Assembly: GCF_016481275.1 (NCBI RefSeq)
Contig: NZ_JAEMNW010000001.1
Span: 186,001 to 250,000 of the forward strand
DNA from: Antrihabitans auranticaus
Lineage (GTDB): Bacteria; Actinomycetota; Actinomycetes; Mycobacteriales; Mycobacteriaceae
Length of the DNA: 64,000 nucleotides
Reading direction: 5' to 3'
Part shown: positions 20,482-31,212 of the stretch, one piece after another
Position numbering within the stretch: position 1 is the first letter of the stretch
Layout: every line of letters begins with the position of its first letter
Position numbers and translations under genes: made by a program
The notes under the pieces: model-generated
Told to the model about the DNA's origin: nothing
Seen by the model: the letters and a program-made list of their open reading frames with translations, nothing else
The model's database searches: none

Positions 20482-21303
20482 TCAGCGAACGGACACGAGA
20501 CCGGGACTCGACACGATATACACCCGGCCCGGCTGAGTCAGCAGCGGTAGTGCGACAGCTGCCTTTCGCTCGGAATCGGCACTCGTTCCCCAGATGATCT
20601 GTCGATCGTCGAACAGGGTCAGCGAAATATCCGAGATAGATTCGGCTGCAACCTCTTTGACCTGCACACGAAGGGGCTCAGGAAGGGCCGTGACGACGGC
20701 AAGGGCAGCCATCGTCGACTCGTCGGCGGCACCCGGACTCTTGGTGTTCAGGCGCGGCACGCCGGGCGGCGGCGGCTCCACAGCGAAGTCGACGCCTTCG
20801 GCGTCGAGCAGGTGTGTGCCTTGTTCGGAGTCGATGAAGACGGCCGCCATGCGCTCGGTCACAGTGACGCGAACCGTCGACGGATAGACGCGCTGCACAC
20901 GCACTTTCGCCACCCGCGGAATCGCGGCAACACGTGCTGCGGCGCCGTTCGTGTCCAATCGCAGCAGCGGCGTGCCGTCCTCGACCTCGAGTGCGGCGCG
21001 AACCTGCTCCTCGGGCACCGCGCCCAGTCCCTCGATGGCAATCTTGCGCACCGAGAGAACCGGCGTGAACCATGCGGCGACGATCATGCCGACGATCAAC
21101 ACGATGCCGATCGCTATCCAGAGCACCGGCCGGCGGCCGAACGTCGTCCGCGGCTCGGTCCGGCGCACCCGCGCATTACGTGCCGAGCGCGGCGGCCGCG
21201 TCCGGTCCGCCATCGCTCTCGACCGTGAATCTGCAACGCGCCCATCGTCTTCGGGCTCGCCGGTTGCTGTCGGTTCGGCATTTGCCGCGCGCGACCGGGT
21301 CAT
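20482..21303 (-). CDS. ftsQ: Cell division protein FtsQ
   Basis: 273 residues: a ~75-residue Arg/Pro-rich cytosolic N-terminus, one transmembrane helix (VLWIAIGIVLIVGMIVAAWF), the POTRA domain (VRKIAIEGLGAVPEEQVRAA) and the FtsQ beta domain (RVQRVYPSTVRVTVTERMAAVFI). It recruits FtsL/FtsB and regulates septal synthesis. ATG 21303 has AGGGG 9 bp upstream; an in-frame start at 21339 would overlap murC further and is less likely. It lies downstream of murC. Confidence 0.93.
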   Translation of the reverse strand: MTRSRAANAEPTATGEPEDDGRVADSRSRAMADRTRPPRSARNARVRRTEPRTTFGRRPVLWIAIGIVLIVGMIVAAWFTPVLSVRKIAIEGLGAVPEEQVRAALEVEDGTPLLRLDTNGAAARVAAIPRVAKVRVQRVYPSTVRVTVTERMAAVFIDSEQGTHLLDAEGVDFAVEPPPPGVPRLNTKSPGAADESTMAALAVVTALPEPLRVQVKEVAAESISDISLTLFDDRQIIWGTSADSERKAAVALPLLTQPGRVYIVSSPGLVSVR

Positions 21304-21319
21304 AGGCACTGACCCCTGG

Positions 21320-22840
21320 TCATGACCGCGGGCCGACATGCAGGGGCCGGGACCGCAGACCGTCCAGGATCTGGCTGCCCAGCATCGTCACATCACCCGC
21401 GCCCATGGTGATCACGATGTCGCCGGGCTGCGTCAGGTTGGCGACCTGCCGACCCACCCGCGACATATCCGGCTGATAGTGCACGGGCTTCGTCACACCC
21501 TTCGCGACGAGCGCGCCGTTGACGCCGGGCAGCGGCTTTTCCCGCGCGCCGTACACGTCGAGCACCATGACCTCGTCCGCCAGGTCGAGCGCTGTCGCGA
21601 ACTCCGTCGCGAAAGCCGCTGTCCGACTGTACAAATGGGGCTGAAAAACGACGAACACGCGTCCCCGGCGCGACCGCGCGCCGTCCTTGGCTTCCTGCTC
21701 GACCAACTCCGCAGCCGCGCCGAGCACTGCGCGGACCTCGGTCGGGTGATGTGCATAGTCGTCGAATACGCGTACGCCCTGCTCGCGGCCGGTGAACTGG
21801 AACCGGCGATGCACGCCGCCGAATCCGGCGAGGCCCTCGAGGATCTCATCGACGTCGGCACCGGCCTCACGCGACGCGACCAGGGCGGCCAGCGCATTCA
21901 GTGCCATGTGCTTGCCCGGGACGGAAAGCCGCAGGGTCCGTGGACTCGACTCCCCCACCAGCTGGAACTGTGCAACACCGCCGACGTCGCGCGGCTCCCA
22001 ACCATGCAGCCACACACCGACTTCCACGCCTTCGTGCACGGCCACCGGCTCGGCGCCGGGAGCAAGCGAGCCGTACCCGATCACGCGAAGGCCCGGGATC
22101 TTGCGCTCGACGACGCGCTTGCCGAGTGCCGCCGAACCGGCATCGTCGACGCAGACCACGAGTGCGCCGCCCGGCACGATTCGCTCGGCGAAGTCGTCGA
22201 ACACCTGCACATAGGCCTCGGTGGTGCCGAAATAGTCCAAGTGATCGGACTCGATGTTGGTCACGACCGCGACGTTCGGCGAATACTGCAGCAGCGAGCC
22301 ATCGCTCTCGTCGGCCTCGGCAACGAAGATGTCACCGGTACCGTGATGCGCGTTCGTGCCGGCCTCGTTGAGTTCGCCGCCGACCGCGAACGAAGGGTCG
22401 AAACCGCAGTGCTGCAACGCAACAACGAGCATCGACGTCGTCGACGTCTTACCGTGGGTGCCAGAGACCAGCAACGAGCGGTGCCCGCTCATCAGCGATG
22501 CCAGCACGGCGGGCCGAAGGATGACCGGAATTCCGCGCTTCGCGGCCTCGACGAGTTCGGGGTTGTCCTTCGGGATCGCCGCGTGCGTCGTGACGACGAC
22601 GGTCGGGCCGCCGGGCAGGAGGTCGAGCGCGCTGCCGTCGTGACCGATCCGGACGACCGCCCCGCGGGCACGCAACGCCAGGACGCCACGGCTCTCCTTT
22701 GCGTCGGACCCGGAGATCTGCCCGCCGCGGGCAAGCAGAATGCGCGCGATGCCGGACATGCCCGCCCCGCCGATGCCGACCATGTGGACCCGCCGCAGTT
22801 CCTCCGGCAGGTCGGTCGGCTCGGGTACCTGGTTGGTCAT
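21320..22840 (-). CDS. murC: UDP-N-acetylmuramate--L-alanine ligase
   Basis: 506 residues, Mur ligase fold. The N-terminal Rossmann motif [18 protein letters not shown] binds UDP-MurNAc; the ATP loop is [20 protein letters not shown] and DDYAHHPTE are further ligase motifs. It adds L-alanine to UDP-MurNAc, the first step of the stem peptide. The start overlaps the murG stop by 4 bp (ATGA). Confidence 0.97.
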   Translation of the reverse strand: MTNQVPEPTDLPEELRRVHMVGIGGAGMSGIARILLARGGQISGSDAKESRGVLALRARGAVVRIGHDGSALDLLPGGPTVVVTTHAAIPKDNPELVEAAKRGIPVILRPAVLASLMSGHRSLLVSGTHGKTSTTSMLVVALQHCGFDPSFAVGGELNEAGTNAHHGTGDIFVAEADESDGSLLQYSPNVAVVTNIESDHLDYFGTTEAYVQVFDDFAERIVPGGALVVCVDDAGSAALGKRVVERKIPGLRVIGYGSLAPGAEPVAVHEGVEVGVWLHGWEPRDVGGVAQFQLVGESSPRTLRLSVPGKHMALNALAALVASREAGADVDEILEGLAGFGGVHRRFQFTGREQGVRVFDDYAHHPTEVRAVLGAAAELVEQEAKDGARSRRGRVFVVFQPHLYSRTAAFATEFATALDLADEVMVLDVYGAREKPLPGVNGALVAKGVTKPVHYQPDMSRVGRQVANLTQPGDIVITMGAGDVTMLGSQILDGLRSRPLHVGPRS

Positions 22841-23979
22841 GCTCTGGCCACCTCCAACACGATGCGCGCAACTTCGAGAGCCGCACCACGGTGTCCGGCG
22901 TCGGCCGCGGCTCGGCCCATCTGTGCCAACCGCTCCCGGTCGCGTGCCATCGGGATCACCTCGTTGACGATGTAGTCGGGCGTGAGTTCCGCGTCCGAGA
23001 CGATTCTCCCACCTCCCTGTGCAACCACCGGCGCGGCGTTGAGTTCCTGTTCACCGTTACCGTGCGGAAGCGGGACGTAGATCGCGGGCAGCCCTACCGC
23101 CGACACCTCGGCAACCGTCATCGCACCCGACCTGCAGATCGCGAGATCGGCTGCGGCATATGCCAATTCCATACGCGACAGATACGGCACCGCGACGTAG
23201 GGCGCCGAGTCCGTCGGCGCTGGGAGGTCGATTGTGTTCTTCGGGCCGTGCGCGTGCAGCACTGCGACGCCTGCGGCGGCCAGCTGTGCCGCCGCACCCG
23301 ACACCGCGAGGTTCAGCGTCCGCGCGCCCTGCGAACCGCCGAATACCAGGACGACCGGGACATCGGACGGCAACCCGAAATGCGCGCGTGCACCCGCGCG
23401 AAACGCGGCCCGGTCGAGCCCCGTGATCGCAGACCGGACCGGGATTCCGATGATCTCGGCGTCCGGCATGCCGCGTGCGTGCAGGCCCGACCCTGCGACG
23501 GCGGCAAGCACACGGGTCGCGCGGCGCGCACCGACCTTGTTGGCAAGCCCGGCCTTCGCGTTCGCTTCGTGAATGACGATCGGAACCTTGCGGCGCCGTC
23601 GCGTGAGCCCGCTACCCGCAGCGAGATACGCGGGTAGCGCGACGTAGCCACCGAATCCGACGATGACGTCGGCCTCGACGTGGTCGATGACGCGGCGCGT
23701 TTGCTGGACGGACGCTCGCACGCGTTGCGGCAGCCGGAAGAGGTCCATCGTTGGCTTGCGCGGAAGCGGCACGGGCGGTATCAGTTCCAGCGGATATCCG
23801 CGCTCGGGCACAAGCTTGGTTTCGAGACCGCGAGCCGTCCCGAGGGCCGTGACGCGAACCGACGGGTCCAGCCGCCGCAAAGCATCGGCCACCGCGAGGG
23901 CGGGTTCGATGTGCCCGGCGGTGCCACCGCCGGCAACGATCACCGAAAGTCCCGACCTGTCGACCGAATCGTCGCTCAC
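22837..23979 (-). CDS. murG: UDP-GlcNAc--lipid I transferase MurG
   Basis: 380 residues of the GT28 family. The glycine-rich loop [19 protein letters not shown] opens the acceptor domain, [11 protein letters not shown] is the membrane-association region, and the donor site shows [12 protein letters not shown] and [19 protein letters not shown]. It transfers GlcNAc to lipid I, making lipid II on the inner membrane face. The GTG start overlaps the ftsW stop by 1 bp. Confidence 0.97.
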   Translation of the reverse strand: MSDDSVDRSGLSVIVAGGGTAGHIEPALAVADALRRLDPSVRVTALGTARGLETKLVPERGYPLELIPPVPLPRKPTMDLFRLPQRVRASVQQTRRVIDHVEADVIVGFGGYVALPAYLAAGSGLTRRRRKVPIVIHEANAKAGLANKVGARRATRVLAAVAGSGLHARGMPDAEIIGIPVRSAITGLDRAAFRAGARAHFGLPSDVPVVLVFGGSQGARTLNLAVSGAAAQLAAAGVAVLHAHGPKNTIDLPAPTDSAPYVAVPYLSRMELAYAAADLAICRSGAMTVAEVSAVGLPAIYVPLPHGNGEQELNAAPVVAQGGGRIVSDAELTPDYIVNEVIPMARDRERLAQMGRAAADAGHRGAALEVARIVLEVARA

Positions 23980-25451
23980 TAAGAATATCCTCGCTCTTCA
24001 CGTCGACGGCCCGGCTGTGGACGCGGTGTGCGTACCTCGGCGACACGTCGACGGCCTGCTGGCTGTTGCCGGGGTGGCACGCCGCCACGCCCGCGTTGTG
24101 CATCTGCGCGCGCGGCCCGCTGCCGGGCAGCGCGGGCGGCGGCTCGACGAGCCGCTTCACTGCGCGCGGCCGCGGCCTTCGCAGGCGAATACGCTTCTGG
24201 TTTCGGCAGTCTCAGCAACTTGCTGAAGCGGCCGTCCTGTCCCGCATGCAGCGCCGCGATAGCTTCCGGCTCGTGCCGGGCGGCGTTGGCGACGATGCCG
24301 AACATCAGCAACGTGATCGCAAGCGATGAACCACCCGCCGAAACGAGCGGGAGCTGCAGGCCGGTGACCGGAAGCAGCCCGACCACGTAGCCGATGTTGA
24401 TGAAGGCCTGCGCCACGATCCACGACGTTGCGGCCGCCGTCAGCAACCGCAGGAACGGGTCGGCGGAGCGTAAAGCGATCCGGAGCCCGGCGTAGACGAA
24501 CAGGGCGAAGAGCCCGATCACGACGCAGCAGCCGATGAAGCCGAGTTCCTCGCCGATGATGGCGAAGATGAAGTCGTTGTGGGAGTTCGGCAGGTAGCTC
24601 CACTTCGCACGGCTCTGCCCGAGGCCGCGGCCGAGGACGCCGCCGTCGGCGAGCGAATACATCGCCTGCCGGGCCTGATAGCCCTTGCCCTGCGGGTCCG
24701 CGCCACGGTCGAGGAACGCGGTGATGCGCGCGGACCGGTAGCCGGCCGACAACGCCAGAATGATTGCGGTGCCGATACCGAAGGTCAGGATGGTCACGAA
24801 CACCCGAACCGGCAAGCCACCGAACCACAGCAGTGCCGCGAGGATGATGCCGAGCGCGATGGTGGTACTGAGGTTTGGCTGCAGCACGACCAGGAAACAG
24901 ACGACGGCGCCGGCTGGGACCAGTGGAATGACGATGTCCTTCAGGCTCGCGTTCTCGGCTCGCCGCGACGCGAGCAGATGGGCACCCCACAGCGCGAGCG
25001 CCACCTTCGCGAACTCCGACGGCTGCACCGAGATCGGGCCGATCATGAACCAGCGCCGCGCGCCCTGCGCCTCCACACCGATGCCCGGGATCAGCACGAG
25101 GAAGAGCGCGACCACCGACAGCAGGAACAGCGGGAACGACAGTTTCCGCAGCGTGCGGATCGGCATTCGCAGCGCGAAGTAGAACAGGACGGCACCCAGT
25201 GCCGCATACATCGCCTGCTGCGAGAACAGCGTGTACGCCGAACCGCCACCTGCGTAGGCCTCGACGCTCGATGCGGAGAGCACCATCACCAGACCGAGCA
25301 GCGTCAACAACGTGGCAATCGTGACGACCAGATGAAAAGACGCCAGCGGTCGCTGCAGCCAGGTACCGAACCTGGTGCGGGGTGGTTGCTTCTTGTCAGT
25401 GCTACGCGGTCTCGTCTCCTTGCGCTGCTCGACCGTCTCGCTGACGCTCAT
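23979..25451 (-). CDS. ftsW: Septal peptidoglycan glycosyltransferase FtsW
   Basis: 490 residues of the SEDS family with about ten membrane helices. Diagnostic segments: [27 protein letters not shown], the extracellular [20 protein letters not shown] loop, and the C-terminal [16 protein letters not shown]. The cytosolic C-tail is long and Arg/Ala-rich (~75 residues). FtsW polymerises lipid II with its partner FtsI. The start overlaps the murD stop by 4 bp. Confidence 0.96.
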   Translation of the reverse strand: MSVSETVEQRKETRPRSTDKKQPPRTRFGTWLQRPLASFHLVVTIATLLTLLGLVMVLSASSVEAYAGGGSAYTLFSQQAMYAALGAVLFYFALRMPIRTLRKLSFPLFLLSVVALFLVLIPGIGVEAQGARRWFMIGPISVQPSEFAKVALALWGAHLLASRRAENASLKDIVIPLVPAGAVVCFLVVLQPNLSTTIALGIILAALLWFGGLPVRVFVTILTFGIGTAIILALSAGYRSARITAFLDRGADPQGKGYQARQAMYSLADGGVLGRGLGQSRAKWSYLPNSHNDFIFAIIGEELGFIGCCVVIGLFALFVYAGLRIALRSADPFLRLLTAAATSWIVAQAFINIGYVVGLLPVTGLQLPLVSAGGSSLAITLLMFGIVANAARHEPEAIAALHAGQDGRFSKLLRLPKPEAYSPAKAAAARSEAARRAAARAARQRAARADAQRGRGGVPPRQQPAGRRRVAEVRTPRPQPGRRREERGYS

Positions 25452-26890
25452 GACCGCTGCCGAACGCCGATATCACTCGCGTGCAAGGCACGGACGGCGG
25501 TCGCGAAGCTGTCTCCGCGGTGACCGTAGCTCGTGAACATGTCCAGCGAGGCGGCCGCGGGAGCGAGCAGAACAGCGTCGCCCGGGCGCGCCATGCCGGC
25601 AGCGATTCGGGTCGCGGTAGCCATGATCGAGTCCGGATCGGCGGCTGCGGGAAGTTCGCTCACTCCAGCATCGTCCCGCGAGGGCACGCACTCGACCGGC
25701 ACATCGGGCGCGTGTCGCGCCAAAGCCTGGGCGATCTCGTCACGATCGCGGCCGATCAGGACAGCGCCGACGAGTCGCGGACCGATCTCGGCGACCAGTT
25801 CGTCGACCGACGCGCCCTTCAGCAGCCCGCCTGCCAACCACACCACGCTGGCGTGCGCGAGAATCGACGACCGCGCAGCATGCGGGTTGGTCGCCTTCGA
25901 ATCGTCGACGAACAGCACGTCGGCGACCTCGCCGACCGGCGCCGCACGATGTGGTCCGACGCTGAAGTCACGCAGTCCGCTCCGCACCGCGGCCGGGCTC
26001 ACGCCGATCGATCGAGCCAGGCCCGCGGCGGCGAGTGCGTCGAGGACTCCGGCCGGACCGGCCGGCGTGATTTCGGCGACGGGAGCGAGCACGTCCTCGG
26101 CGCCGAAGGCACGATCGAGAAGTTGGCCGTCCCGCACGCCGAGTTCGTTCGCTTCGGGTTCGCCGAGCCGGAAGCCGACCGTGCGATTCGCACCTCGCAG
26201 GCTGGCGGCGACCGGGTCGTCGAGACCCACGATCCCGACCTTGCCGCGCAGCGCACCTGCCTTCGCGTCGACGTAGGGCCGCATGCCGCCGTGCCAGTCC
26301 AGGTGATCCTCGGCGATGTTCAGCACGACCCCGGCTTCGGGGCTGACCGATGGCGCCCAATGCAGTTGGAACGACGACAACTCGACGGCAAGCACGTCGA
26401 CCCGCGGTTCCATCCGCAGCGCGTCGAACACCGTGAGGCCGATATTGCCGCAGGCGATGGTCGAAATTCCGCCCGCGCGCAGTACCGATTCGAGCATCGA
26501 CGTGGTCGTCGTCTTGCCGTTCGTTCCGGTGACTACGAGCCAGCGCCGCACCGGACCGTAGATCTCGGCCTGGTCCATCCGCCACGACAGTTCGACATCG
26601 CCCCAGATAGGAATGCCCGCCTCGGCGGCGGCGGAGAGTACGGGCGCGTCCGGCTTCCAGCCAGGACTGGTGACCACAAGGGCGAACTTCTCGAGTGCAC
26701 CGGGTTCGGCGAGGTCGTCGGCGGTCGCGACGCCAAGCCCATGGGCCGCGGCATCGTCGAGGCCCGCACTGCTCGTCACCGTGATCACGGCGCCGAGATC
26801 GCGCAAGGGCTCGACAAGAGCCTTGCCCGAGATACCCCAGCCGGTGACGAGAACGTCCTTGCCACGTAGGTCCGTCAGGTCGTACGACAC
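25448..26890 (-). CDS. murD: UDP-MurNAc-L-Ala--D-glutamate ligase
   Basis: 480 residues. The N-terminal Rossmann-like part ([19 protein letters not shown]) is followed by the ATP loop [15 protein letters not shown] and [13 protein letters not shown]. The C-terminal domain includes [17 protein letters not shown], which holds the D-Glu binding region. It adds D-glutamate to the growing precursor. GTG start 26890, 5 bp after the mraY stop. Confidence 0.97.
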   Translation of the reverse strand: MSYDLTDLRGKDVLVTGWGISGKALVEPLRDLGAVITVTSSAGLDDAAAHGLGVATADDLAEPGALEKFALVVTSPGWKPDAPVLSAAAEAGIPIWGDVELSWRMDQAEIYGPVRRWLVVTGTNGKTTTTSMLESVLRAGGISTIACGNIGLTVFDALRMEPRVDVLAVELSSFQLHWAPSVSPEAGVVLNIAEDHLDWHGGMRPYVDAKAGALRGKVGIVGLDDPVAASLRGANRTVGFRLGEPEANELGVRDGQLLDRAFGAEDVLAPVAEITPAGPAGVLDALAAAGLARSIGVSPAAVRSGLRDFSVGPHRAAPVGEVADVLFVDDSKATNPHAARSSILAHASVVWLAGGLLKGASVDELVAEIGPRLVGAVLIGRDRDEIAQALARHAPDVPVECVPSRDDAGVSELPAAADPDSIMATATRIAAGMARPGDAVLLAPAAASLDMFTSYGHRGDSFATAVRALHASDIGVRQRS

Positions 26891-26895
26891 GAGAT

Positions 26896-28029
26896 TCAGT
26901 TCCCGACCTTCGACAGGTACTCGCTGTAGAAGAGGAACAGTCCGATCGCGGCTGCTATCGCCGATAGCAACCAGAATCGGATGATTACCGTGGTTTCTGC
27001 CCAGCCTGCAAGTTCGAAGTGATGATGGAAGGGCGCCATTCGGAAGACTCTTCGTCTCGTCGATCTGAACACCGCAACCTGGATGACGACCGAGGCCGCC
27101 TCAGCCACGAACAACGCACCGATGACGACCATCAGCAGCTCGGTCCGCGTTGTGATCGACAGGCCCGCGAGCAGGCCACCCAAGGCGAGCGAGCCGGTAT
27201 CGCCCATGAAGATCTTCGCCGGAGCGGCGTTCCACCACAGGAACCCCACACACGCGCCGGCCCCCGCGCCGCAGATCAGGGCGAGGTCGAGAGGGTCGCG
27301 GACGTCGTAGCAGCCACGGAACTCGATCGCCCGGGCGGCGTCGGGATTCGTGGTCGCGAGGCGATCCTGCGTGGACAGCAACGCCTGGCACGAGTAGCGG
27401 TACTGCCAGAAGGTGATGATCACGTAGGAGCCCAGAACCAGGCCCATCGAACCCGCGGCGAGACCGTCGAGGCCGTCGGTCAGGTTGACGGCGTTCGAGA
27501 ACGCGCTGATCAGGAAGTAGCACCAGAGAATGAAGACGAGCGCGCCCATCGACACCGTTGTGACATCACGGGCATACGACAGATGAGTGCTGCCGGGTGT
27601 CGAGCCGCTGGCACCGCGGAACTGCAGCGCAAGAATGCCGAAGAGGATTGCCGCGACGAACTGCCCGATCAACTTTGCGGTTTTGTTCAGGCCGAGGTTG
27701 CGCTGCTTGCGGATCTTGATGAAGTCGTCGAGGAAGCCGACGCCGCCCAGTGCCGTCGCCAAACCCAGCACCAGCAGACCCGACGCGGTCGGCCCTTCGG
27801 CGTCATAACCGATGCCGATGAGGTGCGAACCCCAGTACCCCGCCCAGAGGGCCGCGATGATCGCGACGCCGCCCATGGTCGGTGTGCCCCGCTTCGACTG
27901 ATGACTGGCCGGGCCCTCGACGCGAATCTCCTGGCCGAAGCCTTGCCGGGAGAATGTCTTGATCAGCAGGGGCGTCAGCAGGATCGCAACGGCAAGCGCG
28001 ATGCCTCCTGCGAAGAGGATCTGTCTCAA
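26896..28029 (-). CDS. mraY: Phospho-N-acetylmuramoyl-pentapeptide transferase
   Basis: 377 residues with ~10 membrane helices. Key motifs: [28 protein letters not shown] with catalytic Asp pair, [15 protein letters not shown] and the His-rich [15 protein letters not shown] loop. It makes lipid I from UDP-MurNAc-pentapeptide and polyprenyl phosphate. The start is TTG 28029, directly abutting the murF TAA stop, and matches the N-terminus MRQILFAGG seen in related species. Confidence 0.97.
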   Translation of the reverse strand: MRQILFAGGIALAVAILLTPLLIKTFSRQGFGQEIRVEGPASHQSKRGTPTMGGVAIIAALWAGYWGSHLIGIGYDAEGPTASGLLVLGLATALGGVGFLDDFIKIRKQRNLGLNKTAKLIGQFVAAILFGILALQFRGASGSTPGSTHLSYARDVTTVSMGALVFILWCYFLISAFSNAVNLTDGLDGLAAGSMGLVLGSYVIITFWQYRYSCQALLSTQDRLATTNPDAARAIEFRGCYDVRDPLDLALICGAGAGACVGFLWWNAAPAKIFMGDTGSLALGGLLAGLSITTRTELLMVVIGALFVAEAASVVIQVAVFRSTRRRVFRMAPFHHHFELAGWAETTVIIRFWLLSAIAAAIGLFLFYSEYLSKVGN

Positions 28030-29568
28030 TTAGGTCGCCTCCGTGCTGTCTGCATGGCCTCGCTCAGTTGTACTGGTGTCCGAGTTGCTCTCTGTCGGCG
28101 CCCCGGACAATAGATGATCGGCCACCGCCCACATCCCGATCGACTGCGACGCCTTCACCAGGACGAGGTCGCCCGGCTCGAGTTCGCGTTCGAGGAGCGC
28201 GATCGCCGCGGGAATGTCGGGCACAAGAATCGATTCGTTGCCCCACGAGCCTTCCATCACGGCGCCCTGGTGCATGGCGTGCGACGGCCGGCCGGTGCCG
28301 ACGACGATCAAGCGGCTCACCGCAAGTCGCACCGCGAGCCGACCGATCGCGTCGTGCTCGACCACGGAATCCGGCCCGAGCTCACCCATCTCCCCCAGCA
28401 CACCCCACGTTCTGCGTGGATTGGCCGGGTCGGAGCGGGCCATGGAGACGAGGGCCTTGAGCGCGGCGCGCATCGAGTCCGGGTTCGCGTTGTAGGAGTC
28501 GTTGACGACGGTGACGCCGTCGGCTCGCGTCTGCACATCCATGCGCCGGACAGATGCCGCCTTCGCGCCGCCCAGGGCTGCCGCAATCGTCTCGAGGTCG
28601 GCGCCGCATTCGATCGCGACCGCGGCCGCGGAAAGCGCGTTGCCGACCTGATGTTCACCGTGCACCGCCAACGTCACGGGCACCGAACCGGTCGCCGTTT
28701 CGAGTGTGAACGACGCTCGGGCCTCGTCGTCGAGTCTGATGTCGACGGCACGGACGTCTGCCTGCGAATCTTGCCCGACGAGTACGACCTTCGCCCCGGT
28801 GCGAGTTGCCATCGCCGCCACGAGCTGATCATCGGCGTTGAGCACGGCGACACCGGCGTCCGAAAGCGCCTCGACGAGTTCACCTTTCGCCTGGGCGATC
28901 ACTTCGCGTGAGCCGAATTCACCCAGGTGCGCGGTGCCGACGTTCAGTACGACCCCGATGTTCGGTGGTGCTGTCTCGGCGAGCGCGGCGACGTGGCCAG
29001 GTCCGCGGGCGGACAGTTCGAGTACCAGGAACCTGGTGCCTTCATCGGCGCGCAGGACGGTCCAGGGGTGGCCGAGTTCGTTGTTGAACGATCCCGGCGG
29101 CGCGATGACCGGCCCGAGTGGTGCGAGCACGGCAGCCAAGAGATCTTTGGTCGACGTCTTGCCCGACGAACCCGTCACACCGACAACCCGCAGGCCGTTT
29201 GCCGCGAGTCGGTCGACGACTCCGCGCGCAAGCTTGCCGAGCGCGGCGAGCACACCGGCGCCCGAACCGTCCTCGTCGTGCTCCAGAGCCATTGCGTTGG
29301 TGTCGATTTCGGCCAGCGGGGCAACGACGATCGCGGGAACACCGACCGGACGCGCTGCGAGTACCGCGACGGCACCCGCAGCGATGGCAGCCGCGGCATG
29401 GTCGTGACCGTCGACCCGTGCGCCGGGCAGCGCCAGGAAGAGGCCGCCGGCAGTGACCTTGCGCGAGTCGAATTCCACTGTGCCCGTGATCCGCACGTCC
29501 GGATCGGCGACATCGTGCAGTTCCCCGCCGACGATCTCTGCGACCTCGGCCAACGTCAGCGCGATCAT
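28030..29568 (-). CDS. murF: UDP-MurNAc-tripeptide--D-alanyl-D-alanine ligase
   Basis: 512 residues. The ATP loop is VVGVTGSSGKTSTKDLL; NVGTAHLGEFGSRE and NDSYNANPDSMRAALKAL are classic MurF motifs, and the N-terminal substrate domain contains DSRKVTAGGLFLALPG. It adds D-Ala-D-Ala to give the UDP-MurNAc-pentapeptide. The start overlaps the murE stop (ATGA). Confidence 0.97.
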   Translation of the reverse strand: MIALTLAEVAEIVGGELHDVADPDVRITGTVEFDSRKVTAGGLFLALPGARVDGHDHAAAAIAAGAVAVLAARPVGVPAIVVAPLAEIDTNAMALEHDEDGSGAGVLAALGKLARGVVDRLAANGLRVVGVTGSSGKTSTKDLLAAVLAPLGPVIAPPGSFNNELGHPWTVLRADEGTRFLVLELSARGPGHVAALAETAPPNIGVVLNVGTAHLGEFGSREVIAQAKGELVEALSDAGVAVLNADDQLVAAMATRTGAKVVLVGQDSQADVRAVDIRLDDEARASFTLETATGSVPVTLAVHGEHQVGNALSAAAVAIECGADLETIAAALGGAKAASVRRMDVQTRADGVTVVNDSYNANPDSMRAALKALVSMARSDPANPRRTWGVLGEMGELGPDSVVEHDAIGRLAVRLAVSRLIVVGTGRPSHAMHQGAVMEGSWGNESILVPDIPAAIALLERELEPGDLVLVKASQSIGMWAVADHLLSGAPTESNSDTSTTERGHADSTEAT

Positions 29569-31100
29569 CCGCGCACCCGGCGGTCGATAGCGCTCGCGAG
29601 CACCTCACGATCGTCGAATGGATGCTTCACGCCGTTGATCTCCTGACCTGTTTCATGTCCCTTGCCCGCGACGAGCACAACATCTCCGGCGCGCGCCCAG
29701 GCTACCGCGTCCGCAATCGCCGCTGCGCGATCACCGATCTCCCGAATCTCGGCGGACCCGGCCTCGGCACGGGCACCCGCGAGCACTGCCGCACGAATCG
29801 TCGCAGCTACTTCCGAACGCGGGTTGTCGTCGGTGACGACGAGCAGATCGGCCAATCGAGCACCGACCGCGCCCATGATCGGCCGCTTCTCCGCGTCACG
29901 GTCGCCGCCGGCGCCGATCACGACGGCGATGCGCCCAGACGTGTCCTCGCGCAGCGTCGAAATGACCTTCTCGAGCGCGTCGGGCTTGTGGGCATAGTCG
30001 ACGACCGCCAGAAAGTCCTGACCACGCTCCACCTTCTCGACGCGCCCCGGAACATCGACGGTCGCGATGCCCTGGGCGGCCAGTACCGGCGACACTCCAC
30101 TCGTCGCGCACGCGGCAAGCGCAAGAAGGGCATTCGCGACGTTGTAGCGGCCTGGTAGGCGAACTTCCGCGCGCAGCACGCCGGTCGGTCCGACGATGTC
30201 GAAGGTCTGCGAGCCGTCGTCGGCGGTCACGATCTCGCGGACGGTCCAATCGGCGCTGCCGGTCGTCGACACGGTCACCGCGGAGTCCCCGGCGACGCCC
30301 GCCATCTGGCGGCCCCAATCGTCGTCGATGCACACGACTGCCTGCTGTGCCCGAACTGCGGAATCGCGGCCGAACAGGCGCGCTTTAGCGGCGAAGTACT
30401 CGTCGAACGTCTTGTGGAAGTCCAAATGGTCCTGCGAGAGATTCGTGAACGCACCGACCCCGAACCGCGTTCCGTCCACACGGCCCAGCGACAGCGCGTG
30501 GCTCGACACCTCCATCACGACACAATCGATGCCCTGCTCGAGCATCACGGCGAACAGCGCGTGCAGCTGCGGCGCCTCAGGCGTCGTCAGGGCGCTCGGT
30601 ACGCGGTGGCCATCGATGCGGGTTTCGATCGTGCCGATCAGGCCAGGCTTGCGTCCGGCCGCCTTCAGACCGGCTTCGACGAGATACGCGGTCGTCGTCT
30701 TGCCGGACGTTCCCGTGATCCCGATGACCGTCATCCGTTCGGACGGGTTGCCGTAGATGCGCGCGGAAACCGCACCGAGGATGGCTCGTGGTTGCGAATG
30801 GACCAGCAGCGGGACGGCGCAGTCTGCACCGAGGTAGGCGGCGCCCGCGAGGTCGGTCAGCACGGCAACGGCGCCGCGGTCGATAGCGGTCTGCGCAAAC
30901 TCGGCTCCGTGCGCCTTCGCCCCCGGCAGGGCAGCGAACAGATCGCCGGGAAGCACAGCCTGAGCGCGCAGTTCCACGCCCGTCACGGACACATCGCTGC
31001 CGATCAGGCGCGCGTCCAGGGTGTCCGCGAGAGCTGCGATGGACGTCGACGGCGGCGCCGACGGCCGGAGAGGTCGCTGCGACGGCGGTTGCACGGGCAC
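29565..31100 (-). CDS. murE: UDP-MurNAc-L-Ala-D-Glu--2,6-diaminopimelate ligase
   Basis: 511 residues. The ATP loop is VIGITGTSGKTTTAYLV; LSQDHLDFHKTFDEYFAAK and DYAHKPDALEKV follow. The specificity loop DDNPRSE is the signature of meso-DAP-adding enzymes, fitting an actinobacterium with DAP wall. GTG 31100 was chosen because GGAG sits 5 bp upstream; the frame is open further upstream but codes nothing family-like. It follows ftsI after ~110 bp, one of the few real gaps in the cluster. Confidence 0.96.
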   Translation of the reverse strand: MPVQPPSQRPLRPSAPPSTSIAALADTLDARLIGSDVSVTGVELRAQAVLPGDLFAALPGAKAHGAEFAQTAIDRGAVAVLTDLAGAAYLGADCAVPLLVHSQPRAILGAVSARIYGNPSERMTVIGITGTSGKTTTAYLVEAGLKAAGRKPGLIGTIETRIDGHRVPSALTTPEAPQLHALFAVMLEQGIDCVVMEVSSHALSLGRVDGTRFGVGAFTNLSQDHLDFHKTFDEYFAAKARLFGRDSAVRAQQAVVCIDDDWGRQMAGVAGDSAVTVSTTGSADWTVREIVTADDGSQTFDIVGPTGVLRAEVRLPGRYNVANALLALAACATSGVSPVLAAQGIATVDVPGRVEKVERGQDFLAVVDYAHKPDALEKVISTLREDTSGRIAVVIGAGGDRDAEKRPIMGAVGARLADLLVVTDDNPRSEVAATIRAAVLAGARAEAGSAEIREIGDRAAAIADAVAWARAGDVVLVAGKGHETGQEINGVKHPFDDREVLASAIDRRVRG

Positions 31101-31212
31101 CTGGCTCCTCTCGGGGACGGACGGAACGGAACGGACGAAGACTCCGACTGGTCGACTGGTCAGGTTACCGCCGCGCGCGCTCGTGCGTGACCGGTAGCGA
31201 CCTGTTGGGCGT